A stretch of DNA of 64,000 bases from Mytilus californianus (taxonomy: Eukaryota > Mollusca > Bivalvia > Mytilida > Mytilidae), in the NCBI RefSeq assembly GCF_021869535.1, contig NW_026262668.1, positions 74,235,558-74,299,557 on the forward strand, given 5' to 3'. A program made the position numbers and the translations under genes. Shown here piece by piece: positions 12,417 through 24,519 of this stretch. The notes under the pieces are model-generated. The model was given only the letters and a program-made list of their open reading frames with translations, was not told where the DNA came from and did no database searches. Positions within the stretch are counted from its first letter, which is position 1, and each line of letters starts with the position of its first letter.

Positions 12417-13030
12417 TAAAGAGATATGGTATGATTTCCAATGAGACAACTATCCACCAAAGTTCAAATGAAATAAATGTCAGCAATCATAGGCAACCGT
12501 ACAGCCTTCAACAATGAGAAAAAACCCATACCGTATAGTCGGCTATAAAAGTCCCCGACATAAAAAATGAGAAACAATTCAAACAAAAAAACTATAACAG
12601 CATACTTTATAACAAAACAATTTACGAAAAACACATTTGACACACAAGAACAAACGACAACCACTGAGCAACAGGTTCATGACTTGGAACAGGCTCATAA
12701 AGAATGTGGCGTGATTAAACATGTTTGTGAGCGCTCAACTCTCCCCTAACCTGGGACAGTGGTGTAACAGCAACAACTTTAGAACAAACTGACTGTCAAA
12801 ATCAATTGCAATTGGCTTAACTCGAAAGATAGGTACGAGAAAAAAAGTATAACAAAAATACCGAACTCCAAGTCTAAAAGTCACAAAGCACCGACATGAA
12901 GAGTACTCGCAGTTACTGAAAGCTAGTTCAAAGTCAATTACAACAAATAAATAAATCATGTTCTCCCAGACTAAAGTATCAATCAGTACACATCCAATTG
13001 ATTTAGCGTAAAGACTTCATAAACAGTCTG
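12417..13030 (+). repeat. Dispersed repeat, family A (long copy)
   Basis: It begins AAAGAGATATGGTATGATTT, then CCAATGAGACAACTATCCACC, GCAACCGTACAGCCTTCAAC and CCATACCGTATAGTC. The tail has CATGACTTGGAACAGG and GTGATTAAACATGTTTGTG, as in family B. The last 250 bp (ACTCGCAGTTACTGAAAG) matches 1325-1345 of the first B copy. Open frames inside are chance frames. Confidence 0.75.
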
Positions 13031-14212
13031 AGAAACGCACGACCTTGTGCAATGCCAAAGTATAAGTAAACAGTATCGACAGGATGTAGGATAAAGAGTT
13101 CTCATAACTGTACATATATATAGCAATAAATATTTAAGTTATATTTTAATTTCTCAAAAACAAAATCGATGTTAGTGCCAATAAAAACAATATTTAAAGA
13201 TTTTACTACTTTAATAAATTGGTAACTATAAGGATAAGTTTTTCAAAGGATCAATTACTTTACTTGGATTGTATCTAAAATCTAAACAACATCACCGTAA
13301 AAATTGGGATGTGATATCTCAGGTTCTAAAGGTTCTAATTAATTTTTGGTAACGAAATCCATGACTTTATAATTTATTCGTTATACATAAATTACGTTAA
13401 TTGAAATCTGAAACTCGACTACAGACACAGGCATACCGAACAAGTTGTGAAATATACACACTATATGAAGGGACCAAAGGAACATTACCGTCCAAAATGG
13501 AAAAAAAAATAACAATCGGGAAGAAAAATCGTCTATTTTGTCATCAATTTTAACTTTACTTCAAACAGAAATTTGGTTTTAGTTTCAATGAGAATGTCCC
13601 ACATTTACATTTTGGTGATAAATATTAAAAATTTACCAAAGTCTGATACACTTACGGTTTTCTGCAGTCTTCATGCATTTATAACTTGGGTCCGATGATC
13701 TGTTGAGAATTAGTCATATTATTAAATGTAAGAACCTAAAAGTACCTGATATGACGAATGGAGGTCTGATACTGTGAATTTTAGTAAAGATTTAAATATT
13801 TCTTTTTTGAAAATTGCCGCTATTGTAAAATAGATTCAGGGGGAAATTGGCCCTGCCCCTTTGATTTCAAAGTCAAATCTAACTTTTACACATGTACGCG
13901 TTAGAAAAGAAATAATAGAAAGTAATATTCGCGGGCGGACATCTGTTTGACATTTTATATACAGTCATGGCTGATCGGACTGCGAATAAATTCCAGGCGT
14001 TCAGGCAGTGCCTAGCACCTTTACCTTTCAGTTGTCCCATTCGATGTCAACCCGCTGTGCCTACAAAACGTACCAAATTGATAAACAGTTAAATATATTA
14101 TCGTCCAAAATGTAAATCAAATTTTTGATACTGGACGTAAGAAAAAAACCTGCAAGTTACTTCTAGCAATCTACAGGGAGATTGAATTATGTATTATGTT
14201 TTTTCCAGCCAT
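13031..14212. other. No gene or repeat recognised
   Basis: No open frame longer than about 60 codons, no splice-supported exon and no obvious repeat. Confidence 0.4.
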
Positions 14213-15618
14213 CAGGGGCCGTGTCAATGAAAGTATCCTAGGATATGTCCTAAGATAGGTCTTAGGACATCATTTAGGATGGTCTTAGGACGTGTCTAAG
14301 ACATGTCTTAGGACGTAAAACAAAGCTATCTTAGGACAGTCCTAACTACGATGGTCCTAGGATCATCCTAACACATTTATTTAATTGATAAAAAGATGTA
14401 GAGAATTCAATGACATAAATTTTATTGTATTTCACTAAATGTGTAAAGAGAGGGAGGATGACTATTTTATGGTAAACAATTTACGCAAAATTTTATGGTC
14501 CTGTTTCCCATAAAACTATTCCGCTATCATAAAAATTCTATTGATTTTTTACAAACTAGCTCTTCCTATTTTCTACTACTAAAGATCTTAATGTTCATAA
14601 TAATCTTAGACCATAAAATTTGACTAATTAAGTTCACAAGTTCAAGCAAGTCATAACTATAGTATCTTAACCATCAAACAGAAGTAAATTAATACTAGTA
14701 CATACGTTATTATACATGATAAAATGACATGAATGAATTTCATACGACAACAAAACTAAATAGTCACACAACTTTGTTAAATGCGATATTCGTGCTTCAA
14801 TTTAATGTTAGTATGTAAATTAGTTTTGTCTTTGGGTCCACTCGATTTCATTACATATATTGAATAAGGATTAATTAAAAAGAAGTCAATTTTTTTCCAC
14901 ATTTAAATTAACATTGCACCGTTTGGTTAAGTGCAAAAAATGTCACTCATGATGATAGTATTTTTTAAGCAAAAAGGACAGCACCACTTATTCTATATGA
15001 GCGTAACAATATGACAACGTCAAACATACTTTTTGGAGAGTTACTATTGATGTCCATTCCATATTAATTTGTATATAGAAGAGCAATTTTAGTTTATAGT
15101 AAAGCACTTCACCAAATGACTCCGCAATATCTCAATGTATTTATATATGTGCATCAAATCAGTTCTAGCACACCCACACAAAGTTCTTGTAATATGTTTA
15201 TTATTCCAAAAACTCAAACTGAATACTATAAATGCTTTTTGTTGATATCTGGAAGGATTTTAAAGATCAAATTTGTCTACAAATTGAAAATTATGTAACA
15301 CAATTGAATCTTTAACAAATATTGAAATAATATTTTTCTTAATTAGTTTATTTTTTATAACATTATAATAGTTTAATATTGTATTAGTATTTTTACTATT
15401 GAGTTTATGCCATATTTGTTGTTTTTAATTCGTTTAGGAACATCGTAACTTTTAGGACTATCCTAAGACACCTATTTATATATCCTAACTTTAGGACCAA
15501 ATTTAGGACATATCTTATTTTAGGAGACTTTCGTTAACCTGACTTAGGACTAAGACGTGTCCTAAGACCATCCTAAGACATGTCCTAGTCCTAGGACAGC
15601 TTCGTTGACACGGCCCTG
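14213..15618. mobile_element. Non-autonomous DNA transposon with subterminal motif arrays
   Basis: The ends are inverted: CAGGGGCCGTGTCAATGAA on the left and, read on the minus strand, CAGGGCCGTGTCAACGAA on the right. For about 170-190 bp inside each end there are around ten copies of an 8-mer close to TCCTAGGA/TCTTAGGA, and a TACGATG motif at matching depth in both arms. The ~1050 bp middle is AT-rich, with no transposase-like ORF. CAGGG ends and subterminal repeats are typical of hAT elements, but the 8-bp flanks (CCAGCCAT and GCAGATCT) are not a clean target duplication, so the superfamily is inference. Confidence 0.75.
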
Positions 15619-18550
15619 GCAGATCTTGAGGTCATCCGAGTTAGCAGTACGTCAGTGCTTTGATTATTCCTGAAAGCGTCGATATCATATTAAACATTAC
15701 TTCTATTATACCAATCGCATAAAATTGGAACAAAAGACTTTTTCTATTATTCAAAAACAAACAATTATGTTCTGTTATCAATACCATTCCACACAACTTT
15801 TTTTTTTAATAAATGTGTTTATCTATTATGAAAAAGATTTCATTATTTTTCCTCTCTAGTATATATCATCATTAAATAAATCATTATTAGTAGTAGTTAG
15901 TAGTATTCTAAAGAACAAAAAGACATATTTGCTTTTAGATAGAACTTAAATATAACTTAGACAGGTCCTAAAGACCACCCAGATTAGGACTAGACTAAGA
16001 CAGTGACTGTGTTAATTTACCATTTATAAAACCTGTCCGTTGATTGATAGCACTAAGGTCAGTCATAAGATCTTCTTAAGAAAATGTCACAAGAAATTTT
16101 AGAAAACCAGTATCCTGAAATTTCAAAAAATTGAATTTGATATTTCCATTTAAATTAACCTATTCCCTATTAAAAAGAAATTTCCGTAGCAATAACACAT
16201 CATTCTTACAGAAATTCGTAGGACATGTTTTCAAGATATCATTATAAAAGATTAAAGGTGTAACTATCTTACTGTTCTGACGTTTATGTCGTACAATCTA
16301 CCCATTTTAAGATTAAGATGCAGATCCATATATCTACTCTATTAGCATGCACGTTTCGTATATATCGATAGATTGTCCATCTATGTACATTTTATCTTAA
16401 CAATAGAAATGTGGAGAAAAACCTGTGAAACCCTTTCTAGTATAAGCAGATATCTGTAAAGTCGAAGCTTTCAATGTAGTTTTTCTGTCGCAATAATCAG
16501 ATATGAAGAGACACTTTCTACTGGATGATGATAGAAAAAGATAGTGTCCGGTCAAAAGAGAAAAAAAAAAGAAAATAATTTAAACATCAACAACAAAAAA
16601 TACAGTTAATTGATAATGCGGAGTCAATTATTAAATCAGACTTAAATCTTACAATGCATGTCATGTGAAGTCATGTAAAAACGGCAATTAGAAAAATCTA
16701 CTTATCCTTAAAACAATAAGTTTAAGAGGAATATAAAAAGGACATAAATTTTGTTAAAGCCATGAGAAAAGAAGAAAAAATTTAAAAGTCAGGTGGAAGG
16801 ATATTTCATAAAAGTAAAACTGCAAATGTAAAAATAAATATGGGAGTAATTAAACAACTCAATCACTGGGATACATTTGATTATATCTATATATATATAC
16901 ATCATTTAAATAAATAAATAAATACGAATAAAAGAAGATATGGGGTATACGTGATGAGACATGTCATTGATTACCAGTACAAGACAAATCACTACATCAA
17001 TTTGTATGTCCACTTAGATTATTTGCACTGTCCTTGAATCCCAATCCACAAAAATGAAGTAGTAGCCATACACATTTTACATTTTGCAAAACATTGGCCA
17101 GGGTTTTTGTTTTAATTTTGTCTAGGTGCTTTAACACATATTAATGATATACATTACTCTTTTTTTTTCAATTTAAGAATATTTATTAAAGCGCTGCTAC
17201 ACTTTGAATTTCCTCAAATCTACATGGCCGTTGTAGGAAAATGTCATTGAGAACCTCAGTTCGATTACAACATGTACAAATGACAACTAAGGTGACAAAA
17301 GAGCTTTTTCCCAAGGAAGTTATGTTTGATTTGATTTATCACAGGGAAGATGATATAATTGAGATATCATACATATTATGTAGCTCCTAGTTATTCCTTA
17401 TCTTTACAAAACGTATATATAAATGTAATTGATTTATTCTACATATTTGTGTACCTACGTGCATCTACCATAATGTAATTCGTCAACCATTTTCACGGAC
17501 GACGAGAGACCGAGTTAGGGATAGAATTAATTGGTTTCAGATGACAATGATTCAAAGGACTGAGACGTGCTAAAATCTATTTTGTGTCCTATTTCTTTTG
17601 CCGAAACCTTTTTTCCTGAATTAAAATCTGGTTATGATTCAAACCCCATTGTAAAGACAGCTCTACATTTTCATTTCGTTAAATTAAGCACGGGATATGT
17701 TGGGGGTATATCAACATCTATAAACACATGCTATGATATATCAAAACATACAATAAAACAAAGTGGCGTCTTGTTTAGTCAAACACGCATTTCCAGAATG
17801 ATGTAATATCAACATGATAAAAGTATGAAACCTGCATTGTGTTAGATCGAATTAGTTACGTGCCAACAGCAAGTAACAGTCTACAGGAAGATGTGAAATC
17901 TTTGCTTTAATTCTTATTGGCGCTCACATGGCGGATAAAAATCGTTTGTACATTTTGAAGTTCTTGGTTTGACCTAGCAGAGGATGAACCCACATTCTAC
18001 ATGTACAAAGCTCTAGTCATCGAGAGCGACACCAAGAAGTCACTGAAGCGGTTAATTCAATCTGATCAATTATTTTTGAAATGATATTTCCTATCCATTT
18101 TGTTATTCGTTGCCCCAGTTGACAATATACCCATGCATACAACTATGATGGCGTAGCAATATTTCGACGTAAAGACATAAGCATGCAATAAAGTGTAAGA
18201 TATTTTCACAAGAACTTTGTGCTGATGTCAATGGATAAAATAAAGAAAGCTTTAATGACTTGAAATAATTTGCTGTCAAGGCATTACGCCTTATGATTTT
18301 AAGTCAGACTAAGACTTAATTGCGTTCCAAGATAGATCATAAGATGTGTGAATTTACATACAAACTGCATAAAAAAGGCCTGTAATTCTTACAATTGACA
18401 GGAAATAAAAAAATGGTAATGGTATCACTCCTGCAATTGAAATAAAATAAGATGAACACACAGTTTGAAGACATGTCGTCTTTGTTTATGTCATGTTGAT
18501 GGTCGATCTATGGTGATATCTCCAATAACATAAACGGTACTAATTTTGCT
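15619..18550. other. No gene recognised; AT and AAAT microsatellites
   Basis: A (TA)n/(AAAT)n stretch lies at about 16885-16925. Diffuse AGGTCCTAAAGACC and TAAGTCAGACTAAGACTTA motifs near 15960 and 18300 could be relics of the transposon at 14213. A 79-codon frame at 17567-17806 has no recognisable feature. Confidence 0.4.
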
Positions 18551-18594
18551 GCACCAGATGGGCATTTCGACAATCAATGTCTCTTCAGTGATGC
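18551..18594 (-). ncRNA. Hammerhead ribozyme, type I (family 2)
   Basis: On the minus strand: GCATCA, then CTGAAGA (matches CUGANGA), a stem II GACA..TGTC with a 5-base loop, GAAA, a short stem III inside ATGCCCAT, cleavage residue C, then TGGTGC. Stem I pairs fully over 6 bp (one G-U). All universally conserved core bases are present, so it is predicted able to self-cleave. The downstream motif TTAGTACCGTTTATG recurs as TTGGTACCG beside the relics at 42041 and 47430. It lies about 1.3 kb upstream of the promoter at 19871, on the opposite strand. Confidence 0.8.
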
Positions 18595-19204
18595 TCCAAA
18601 ATATTTGAAAATCCAAAGCTTATTAAAAGGATGAAGAGCTAGAAACCAAAAGGACAAAAAAGTATAGGCAAAGCCGGGCAAGGAATCAGAGCTTTGCATG
18701 AGGGAGATATATTCCTTAATTCTCTAAATGTATTCACAACTTGTCTAGACTAGGGGTCAATAGGTACAGATACGTGTCTATTGTTTGATCTCTAAATGAC
18801 GTTTTTCGCCTACTGTTGTTGGGTTGCTTTTTTGACGTATTGTCTTTCTCTTTACTTTAGTAACTTCCATTTTAATCAAATGGCGTTGATCGTTGATCTT
18901 TGTTCTCAGTTGATAGTGACTGGGATCACATCTTTTTTTAAACGAAGTGCAATTTAAAACTTTAAGTAAAGAAAAGACACTTGTCTTTTATTGGAGACAG
19001 TGTGTTGACCTTTATATCTTTGTTTTATTGAATTGAGTTGCTTGTTTTTCTGTCTCGTGTCTACATCGCACAGGCTTACGCGTTAAGTTCAATGTATTTA
19101 AATCAACTAAATGACTTTTATGTCTCCCTCTCTGGGCTTAATCAGCATAAGAAAACTGCACCGAATGACATTTACAAATGATTGTAAAATATATGAGGAT
19201 GTGA

Positions 19205-19385
19205 ATGGGGTTTACAGAATAGAGAATAATAAGCGAAAAAATATAGAATAGATAAAAATGGCCGTAATTAAAGAACAGAGATCAATGGTTGCACTAATAT
19301 TAAGACGAGAGAATAATGGGTGACAGAATAAAGATCAGAGAAAAATGGCCTTAAAAATTAAAGAATACAGAAATTAACCCCTCCC
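19205..19385 (-). repeat. Purine-rich dispersed repeat (reverse of the 2850 type)
   Basis: AGAATAGAGAATAATAAGCG, GGCCGTAATTAAAGAACAG and AGAATACAGAAATTAACCCC are the reverse-complement style of 2850-2990. Confidence 0.5.
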
Positions 19386-19870
19386 CCAGACCGTCATATT
19401 AGAATTGCAATTGTTATAAACAATATTACCTAATCCTAATTACCGACAAATCAAAAAAGAGTATTGACTTAATCATTTCAAGGATTACTAGGATCTTCTA
19501 AATAAAACACTTTCCTTCAATTCAATTTTAACATTTAATCAAGCAGGCTAGGGATATTTTTCAAGGAAATAGATACTATACAATGTAATGAAAGGAATAA
19601 GTACACACTGATTTTACATGTACAAAAAATATTTCTAGTTTTCACAAAATAGCAACTACAAGATGTACAGTTAAATAGTAAGAAATGAAACTGTAGAAAC
19701 ATATTAGAAAGCTACGACTTAGGCTAAATGTACCTATAGGGTTCAAATATTGCAAATATAAACAAGATACACATATTGATGGTCTGGTAAAGGCTTAATT
19801 TGTCGCCACCAGGAACAAGTAGACGTCTTTTTCGAGGTATGAAGATATGACATGTGACATTCCTAACTGG

Positions 19871-19880
19871 TATATAAAAG
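19871..19880 (+). promoter_or_regulatory. TATA box of secreted protein gene 1
   Basis: TATATAAAAG lies about 30 bp before the presumed start of a short noncoding exon that ends in CACCGAG|GTAAGT at 19927. Confidence 0.6.
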
Positions 19881-19900
19881 TGTTTGGTTTGTAAACCTTG

Positions 19901-19927
19901 CTATATCTCCGGACATTTATCACCGAG
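19901..19927 (+). other. Noncoding first exon, secreted protein gene 1 (predicted)
   Basis: The start is set by the TATA box and the end by a strong donor (GAG|GTAAGT, GT at 19928-19929). The predicted partner is the acceptor TTGCAG at 21450-21455, two bases before the ATG, giving a 5' leader intron of about 1.5 kb. The same plan is seen in the genes at 30618 and 45991. The start is approximate. Confidence 0.5.
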
Positions 19928-21457
19928 GTAAGTTTTCAACAACCGCTAGTATTTATTTTATCCAACAGGAACAAGTGTTTTAAAGAAATGTTGTCTAAAA
20001 ATACTATGTGAGCAAGGATTTTAAAAACATTTTCTCTCAAGTGAAAACAAAATGATGCGAAATATTTAGATGAGGGATTTGTTTTTAATAACTTATAACT
20101 ATTACTCGTTATAAAGCAATGTTTTACGCACAGGAGCTTGGAATTTCACAACCTTTTTCCATTTTTTCTAATATGAATATATTTTTGTAACATTTCTTTA
20201 CACAAATGCAGCACAAATTCTGTTGTCTTTAACATGTTCATATTTTCATCAAGACAATTGCAAACTGGAAGCAGTTTATATGTATCGCCCTTCTACTCTT
20301 ATGTTTCATCGATTTTCGGGCTGCTTCCCAATGTTAATGACGTGAAAAATAATTACAAATTTCCTCAAAGTGATCAGCAAATTGCTGTTGTTAGTATTTC
20401 TGAGTTAGTACACATGAGAATAAAGGCGTTTTATAAAGATGATAAGTATAGCGAGTAAGGTCTCACATGGCTATTCAAGAAAATTAAATTTGGAGCCGAT
20501 ATATCATAACCTATGTCGCATATATCTGGAATCGTAGCAGGAAATATTAAGAAAAAAAAAAATAGAAAATTACAATGCGAAGGAACTTCAAAAGGTGAAC
20601 ACGAACAAGCTTTCTATTTAACAGAATTTATTTTTTAAAAAGGTCGAGAAATTTTTTTTTTATCAACTCTGTTGAAACATTATTTTCGTTCCTTTAGATA
20701 TAAATTCGACCGACTGTTCATAAGATTACAAAAAAATCAAGATGAACTCTGACATCCCATATCACTTGTAAACAAAATGTGTTGATTGTTTTCTTTTTCT
20801 TTTTGTTATTATGCTAAACACAACTGTGAGTTTTTACAAACTTAGTTTGCTACTATAAATGAATAAAATGATTTTAGTACTATGGCCAAAGATCAATTTC
20901 TAAGGGAATTTGCATGATTAAAAGCTCAATTCATAAACTGTCAAATATCACGTATTTTCTCTCCTTTATGTCGTTAGATTTCATTTCGGGTCAACAATGA
21001 GCGAACTTTGAAAAGTTACTGAATGGCTGGCAAAGGTCATATTGAATTTTTGATTTGTTGCCCATTTACTAATCAAATTCTCAAGTTCATACTTTAACGC
21101 AAAATTTGTTATGTATAATTAAGAAACGCATGTATTTTTATACCTTTTCACAAACGTCCAAAATCTTCTTCAAACTTTGAAAATCAATCAATAATTCAAT
21201 TGTATTTATTGAAAATTGTCAATGATTTGATTGGATGCCGATTGGGACTGCTATCTTGATTCACTTAGACAAGGATATGAACAATTGTTAAATAAAAAAG
21301 CATATGGCGTGGCTTATTTCCTGTAGTTTTTTTTCACAATAAAAATTGGTCGTTAGTTATACTGAACTGTGTTTGCCTTACGAGTATTTTCATTCTCGTA
21401 AGATTTTTCATGAAATAAATCGCCGAATAATTTGTTTCCATTGTTAAAGTTGCAGCA

Positions 21458-21991
21458 ATGAAGCCTCTTCAAGTAGTATTAGTTCTTTCCTTGTTAGTGG
21501 TCGTATATTCTGCTGGATATAGTTCTTATGGTAGCAGCGGTTACGGTAGAAGCGGTTATGGTAGCAGCGGTTATGGTGGCGGCCATGGAGGATCATATGG
21601 TGGCGGCCATGGGGGATCATATGGCAGCGGAGGATATGGTGGAGGATCATATGGTAGCAGAGGTTATAGTGGAGGATATGGTGGTAGCCGATCAAGCGGG
21701 GGATTAAGTAGCCTGCTATCCAGTTTAGGTAGAGGTCTTGGGGGTCGTAGTGGAGGATCATACGGAGGAGGAGGTTATGGAAGCAGCTATGGTGGAAAAG
21801 GATATGGAGGAGGTTATGGGAGTGGAAGTCGAGGAGGAGGATACGGCGGAGGATATGGTGGTGGGCGTAGTGGATACGGTGGTGGAGGATACGGCGGAGG
21901 GCATAGCGGATACGGCGGAGGTTATGGTGGTGGAAGTGGACGTGGAGGATATGGTGGAGGATATGGCGGAAAAGGATACTCTGGTTATTGA
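21458..21991 (+). CDS. Secreted Gly/Tyr-rich matrix protein 1 (shell or byssus type)
   Basis: A 177-residue protein. Residues 1-18 form a signal peptide (MKPLQVVLVLSLLVVVYS) and the rest is low-complexity Gly/Tyr/Ser: GYGSSGYGRSGYG at 23-37, GGHGGSYGG repeats at 41-55, and GGYGGG and GGHSGYGGG repeats from 100 to the end. A hydrophobic island (GGLSSLLSSLGRGL, about 81-94) breaks the repeats and may be an interaction segment. Isolated Arg/Lys/His give a basic charge; there are no Cys after the signal peptide. Composition matches mollusc shell-matrix (shematrin-like) or byssal proteins, which are exported by mantle or foot gland and become insoluble, often through Tyr. The start is fixed by the signal peptide and by the acceptor just upstream. 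The family assignment rests on composition only. Confidence 0.85.
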   Translation: MKPLQVVLVLSLLVVVYSAGYSSYGSSGYGRSGYGSSGYGGGHGGSYGGGHGGSYGSGGYGGGSYGSRGYSGGYGGSRSSGGLSSLLSSLGRGLGGRSGGSYGGGGYGSSYGGKGYGGGYGSGSRGGGYGGGYGGGRSGYGGGGYGGGHSGYGGGYGGGSGRGGYGGGYGGKGYSGY

Positions 21992-22031
21992 AAATGTAAA
22001 ACACTGCCCCTTGAATCTGATCAAATTAGAG

Positions 22032-22985
22032 GTAAGCAAGCACTGGTTGATCTACGTCAATTGAAACTGTTTAATTTCAATTGGTTGGTTGAATATTTGA
22101 TTAAGTTTGACTTAATATCTCAGTTACATTTCCGCTTTATATTGACGACAATGTTCTACGTATACAATACATTGTTCAAGAAATTATGTGAAATGTTTGT
22201 AACTACTAGTATAGTATATCATTTATTGATCTACGTCTGAATGTACTTGTTATGTTCAGTATAACATAATTTCAAGTAAATGATAGGAAAAAGATGAGAT
22301 TCGACTTATGAGAAAATAATACAAAATCATGAGTCGACAAAGGACGGTGAACATAATGGTAGAAAGAAAAGAAACTACACGTATAGTCCACTAAACATAT
22401 AAGTTACACAGAAATCCCACAAAAAAGTAGTGTTAAAAGAAAATGATCCAATAGGAAAATAATTTACGTCTGCACTAATAGTGTTACTCATGTTCAAATT
22501 TGATGATAAGTCATAATCGGTAATAAATTAGAGGAAACACAGTGAACCAGCAAACGTCTCTTGTCTACAGCAAGGATATTATCAATTTTATAAACAATCA
22601 GTTCTCGCAAATCATTACCCAGCCACATATATTCTTTATTCTTACTTTAAAGAAATTAAAGGATGAAGATTAAATTTTATCCATCGAAAATGGCCATCGA
22701 AGTTGCTTTAATATAACTCTTATGTTTAGTTACTTTGCTGGTCAACGGACTACCGGAGTTCTTTTATAAGGCAAGTGTGCTCTACTTCCCGCCAATTAAT
22801 CTCCTTATATGTGTATAAATTAAATTTCATTTTACGGCTTCTTAAAATGAATGAAACAATCAAGCGCAATTCCTTAACTTCGCTATCTGCCAAACCAATG
22901 TTACAATTTATAATTCAAAGTTTGATATGTCTAACAATTGCATCTATTCAATGGAAGCTAAATTAAAGCATACCAAAAGTCATAG
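22032..22985. other. Presumed 3' UTR intron; nothing else recognised
   Basis: AT-rich, no supported coding segment. Confidence 0.35.
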
Positions 22986-22989
22986 AAAA

Positions 22990-23175
22990 CCCGATGACAG
23001 CATATCATAAAAGAAAAAACGACAGACAAACGGTCCACAAAACACTACATAGAAAACTAAAAAATAACATCATGAACCCCACCAAAATCGGGTGTGATCT
23101 CAGGTGCCCCGGAATGGTAGGCATATCTATATGCTCCACATGTGGCTACCGTCGTATTGCTCCTCTAATAACTAG
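22990..23175 (-). repeat. Retroelement tail repeat (family D), reverse orientation
   Basis: It has GACAGACAAACGGTCCACAA, GAACCCCACCAAAATCGGGT, GATCTCAGGTGCC and CTCCACATGTGGCTACCGTC, the reverse complement of the tail behind the reverse-transcriptase fragment at 47576-47860. Confidence 0.65.
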
Positions 23176-23464
23176 CATACGGCAGTGAATGCTGATTTAG
23201 AACTAAATGATGGCGATTGTTCATTTTTTAAGAATCACTATAATATTTGAAGGAATTGTCGAGTGGATTCAAAAAGATCACGATTTATAAGCACTTTTGT
23301 AATATTGTTATGCATATAAATACAGACGATATATTCCTATACGATATTCATACAGAAAGAAAAGAGTGAACCGTTATTTTATTGTAAAATCTATGACTTA
23401 ATGAGTGATTTAAGTCAGTAACTGAGACTGCTTTATCTATATGTCCTCAATTGTTTGCTTTCAG

Positions 23465-23520
23465 ATGCGACAAAAGAAATCTGGAGGAAAAGAAGAATTT
23501 ACAATAAAATTGTAAAGTTC
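23465..23520 (+). other. 3' untranslated exon with polyadenylation signal (predicted), gene 1
   Basis: Forty bases after the stop codon, TTAGAG|GTAAGC (exon end 22031) is a good donor. A matching acceptor TTTGCTTTCAG ends at 23464. The exon that follows has AATAAA at 23503-23508. Together they suggest a 1.4 kb intron in the 3' untranslated region. Not proven without transcripts. Confidence 0.4.
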
Positions 23521-24170
23521 ATACGAAAACAAAGCTTGTATTTTGTTTTATTAGATGCTTTTTAATTAATTTTCTTTTTGTCTGTCTTTCATCCTTGTTT
23601 TTAAACAAATCTTTTTGAAAACTAAGATCTTCCTATAATAATCTAAACCAATTCTGTTCGTTTAAGTCATTGTACATCTTCTGGTAATGGCATGTATGTT
23701 ACAAAATGTATTAATTACAACAATCGCGTCCAGTTGCATTTCCTCTACATGTTTTGGATATAGCATGTATGAAAAGATAATCATGCATACCCTCTGAAGT
23801 ACCGGATTTCATTTTCAGTTTTGATGGAATAGAAAAAGAAGATATGTTGAACTGATTCCTGACACAAAGTCCCTGAACGCTCTTAAAAAAAACAAAAGTA
23901 TAGGATCTGCGCTTTGATTTCTATTTCTCAGCTTAATGTCAAAGTGGGACATTTAACATGTTACAAAAGCTCACACAATGGGGCTAGCTCAGGATGGGTC
24001 GTGGCCTCAGTTCGAGCGCAATTGTATACTAGATTTCAATAAGACTACAAATGTACATTGAAGAACACAGCAGCGGAGTACAATCGTCAAATTACAGATT
24101 ATATCCATGATAACCGGCAAAGAAAGCTAACAAATATTGTCATAATTTGCCCTACACTAGAAAACGAGTT
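23521..24170. other. No gene or repeat recognised
   Basis: AT-rich intergenic DNA downstream of the predicted polyadenylation site. Confidence 0.4.
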
Positions 24171-24172
24171 GT

Positions 24173-24515
24173 GATCTGAAACGGTCATTTTGATCTGCAC
24201 AGGTCTTAAAAGACTGCACAATAAATTATTGATTTAGACAATCTGCTTGCAGTCAATCAAAATCTGCTCAGTCTATGTTCAAACTGTTCAGTAGTTGTTA
24301 TTTATCTGTACATAACAACAGTATACTGAATTGTCTAAACAACTACTGAACAGTACTGAATCAACTGCAATCGAACTGTCTGAACATTACTGAATGTACC
24401 GCTGTAGACAAGCCTGAAAATTGACCGGAAGACTGAACATGACTAAATAATTTATTGTTCAGACTTTTCTGATGACGTTAAGATCAAAATTACCGGTTCA
24501 GACTAAAATGCACTT
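24173..24515. repeat. Foldback element (about 340 bp) with perfect central hairpin
   Basis: Outer arms pair TCTGAAACGGTCATTTTGAT on the left with, read from the other strand, TCTGAACCGGTAATTTTGAT on the right. A second block AACAATAAATTATT/CACAATAAATTATT is also mirrored. At the centre CTGTTCAGTAGTTGTT (about 24287) is exactly mirrored by AACAACTACTGAACAG (about 24340). No ORF. Confidence 0.7.
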
Positions 24516-24519
24516 ACTA

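Noticed and set aside
14205..15626. 8-bp target-site duplication for the transposon at 14213
   Set aside because: Flanks CCAGCCAT and GCAGATCT agree at only about half the positions, so no duplication is claimed.
20234..20458. 74-codon frame in the leader intron of secreted protein gene 1
   Set aside because: Lies between a strong donor and acceptor and shows no protein feature.
21444..22064. Long minus- and plus-strand frames overlapping secreted protein gene 1 (His/Leu-rich, Ser/Thr-rich, Val/Glu-rich)
   Set aside because: They are other-frame readings of GGN/TAY repeats. The Gly/Tyr frame alone has a signal peptide and a splice acceptor before its start.
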